From positions 1 through 64,000 of the forward strand of contig CAIMZI010000118.1 of assembly GCA_903845935.1 (NCBI GenBank): 64,000 bases of DNA. Reading direction: 5' to 3'. Positions within the stretch are counted from its first letter, which is position 1. Each line of letters begins with the position of its first letter. This stretch comes from an uncultured beta proteobacterium (lineage in GTDB: Bacteria > Pseudomonadota > Gammaproteobacteria > Burkholderiales > Burkholderiaceae_C). The position numbers and the translations under genes were made by a program. Below are positions 62,829 through 64,000 of this stretch, piece after piece. Under the pieces are notes generated by a model. That model was not told the DNA's origin. It ran no database searches and worked only from the letters and a program-made list of their open reading frames with translations.

Positions 62829-64000
62829 ATGACGCAAAGAAAACTGCCATCCGGCCTGCGCCCTGAAACGTTGGCCCTGCGCACCGCACTGGAACCCAGC
62901 CAGTACGGCGAAAACTCCGAAGCCCTGTTCCTGACCAGCAGCTTTTTGCAGCCCGATGCCGCCACCGCAGCGCGGCGTTTTGCCATGGAAGAAGAGGGTT
63001 ACACCTACACCCGCGTCGGCAATCCGACCGTCACCAGCATGGAGATGCGCCTGGCTGCCCTCGAAGGCACCGAGTCCGCAGTCGGCACCGCCACCGGCAT
63101 GGCCGCCATTCTGTTGCTGGGCATGGGCGTGTTGCGTGCCGGTGACCATGTGATCTGTTCGCAGTCGGTGTTCGGCTCGACCATCCGCCTGTTCTCCGGT
63201 GAGTTCGGCAAGTTTGGTGTGGAGACGACTTATGTGCCGCAGTCCGATGTGGCGGCCTGGGCGGCTGCGGTCAAGCCCAACACCAAGCTGCTGTTTGCCG
63301 AGACGCCGACCAACCCGCTGACCGATGTCTGCGATATCCAGGCGCTGGCGGACATTGCCCACCAGGCCGGTGCCTTGCTGGCGGTGGACAACTGCTTTGC
63401 CACGCCTATTCTGCAAAAGCCCACCGAAATGGGTGCCGACTTTGTCATCCATTCCGGCACCAAGTACCTGGATGGCCAGGGCCGTGTCATGGCCGGCGCC
63501 ATTTGCTGCAGCCAGAAGCACAAGGACGAGGTGTTTCTGCCGATCACGCGGACTGCGGGTATGGTGCTGGCGCCGTTCAATGCCTGGGTCGTGCTCAAGG
63601 GCATGGAGACGCTGGGTATCCGCATGAAGGCGCATTGCGACAACGCGCTGGCGCTGGCCACTTGGCTGGAGACGCAACCGCAAGTGGCGCGTGTGTACTA
63701 CCCCGGCCTCAAGTCCCATGCGCAACATGCACTGGCCATGCGCCAGCAGAGCGGCCTGGGCGGGCCGGTGGTGTCGTTTGACGTCAAGGCCGCTGACCCG
63801 GAAGATGCACGCAAGCGCGCCTTCCACGTGATCGACAGCACCCTGGTGTGCTCCATCACCACCAACCTGGGCGACACCAAGACCACCATCTGCCATCCGG
63901 CCACCACCTCGCACGGCCGCCTGAGCGAAGCCCAGCGCCAGGCCGCCGGTGTCGGCCAGGGCCTGATCCGGCTGGCCGTGGGACTGGACCATATTGAAGA
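62829..64000 (+). CDS. metZ: O-succinylhomoserine sulfhydrylase (partial, runs off right edge; absent from ORF track)
   Basis: MTQRKLPSGLRPETLALRTALEPSQYGENSEALFLTSSFLQPDAATAARRF...; IHSGTKYLDGQGRVMAG PLP-lysine motif. Confidence 0.93.
   Translation, partial: MTQRKLPSGLRPETLALRTALEPSQYGENSEALFLTSSFLQPDAATAARRFAMEEEGYTYTRVGNPTVTSMEMRLAALEGTESAVGTATGMAAILLLGMGVLRAGDHVICSQSVFGSTIRLFSGEFGKFGVETTYVPQSDVAAWAAAVKPNTKLLFAETPTNPLTDVCDIQALADIAHQAGALLAVDNCFATPILQKPTEMGADFVIHSGTKYLDGQGRVMAGAICCSQKHKDEVFLPITRTAGMVLAPFNAWVVLKGMETLGIRMKAHCDNALALATWLETQPQVARVYYPGLKSHAQHALAMRQQSGLGGPVVSFDVKAADPEDARKRAFHVIDSTLVCSITTNLGDTKTTICHPATTSHGRLSEAQRQAAGVGQGLIRLAVGLDHIE

Overview
The window is about 64 kb of chromosome from a GC-rich betaproteobacterium; the gene content suggests Comamonadaceae (taxonomy is inference). 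Its main feature is a run of minus-strand genes from about 33.96 kb down to 4.1 kb. This run contains: (i) a signalling block (HTH-REC protein, PAS-GGDEF-EAL-PAS protein, receiver-only protein, hybrid histidine kinase, NarX/NarL-like kinase and regulator pair); (ii) a 2315-aa secreted multicopper oxidase with all four copper motifs and about 11 Fn3-like repeats; (iii) an FKBP PPIase and a c-type cytochrome, the same order as mofA-mofB-mofC of Leptothrix Mn(II) oxidation; (iv) a second FKBP PPIase, a small exported protein and a SCO1-like copper chaperone; and (v) a compact type II secretion/MSHA-like apparatus (GspG, F, E, PilM/N/O-like, GspC/PilP-like, secretin, three more pseudopilins), mostly with overlapping stop and start codons. 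I propose that (ii)-(v) form one metal-oxidation and dedicated-export system. A BLUF photoreceptor and an HDOD-REC-degenerate GGDEF protein converge on the 3' end of this run. The rest is mostly housekeeping (phoBR end, fbp, pepN, prfB with its programmed frameshift, argG, murB, folC, purF, metZ and others). Additional items are a scar of decayed hsdM/DUF1016/higBA fragments beside tRNA-Thr(CGT), an acyl-CoA synthetase split by an in-frame TAG, and a two-copy structured repeat with covarying stem arms. Function calls come from reading motifs and ORFs; no database search was run.
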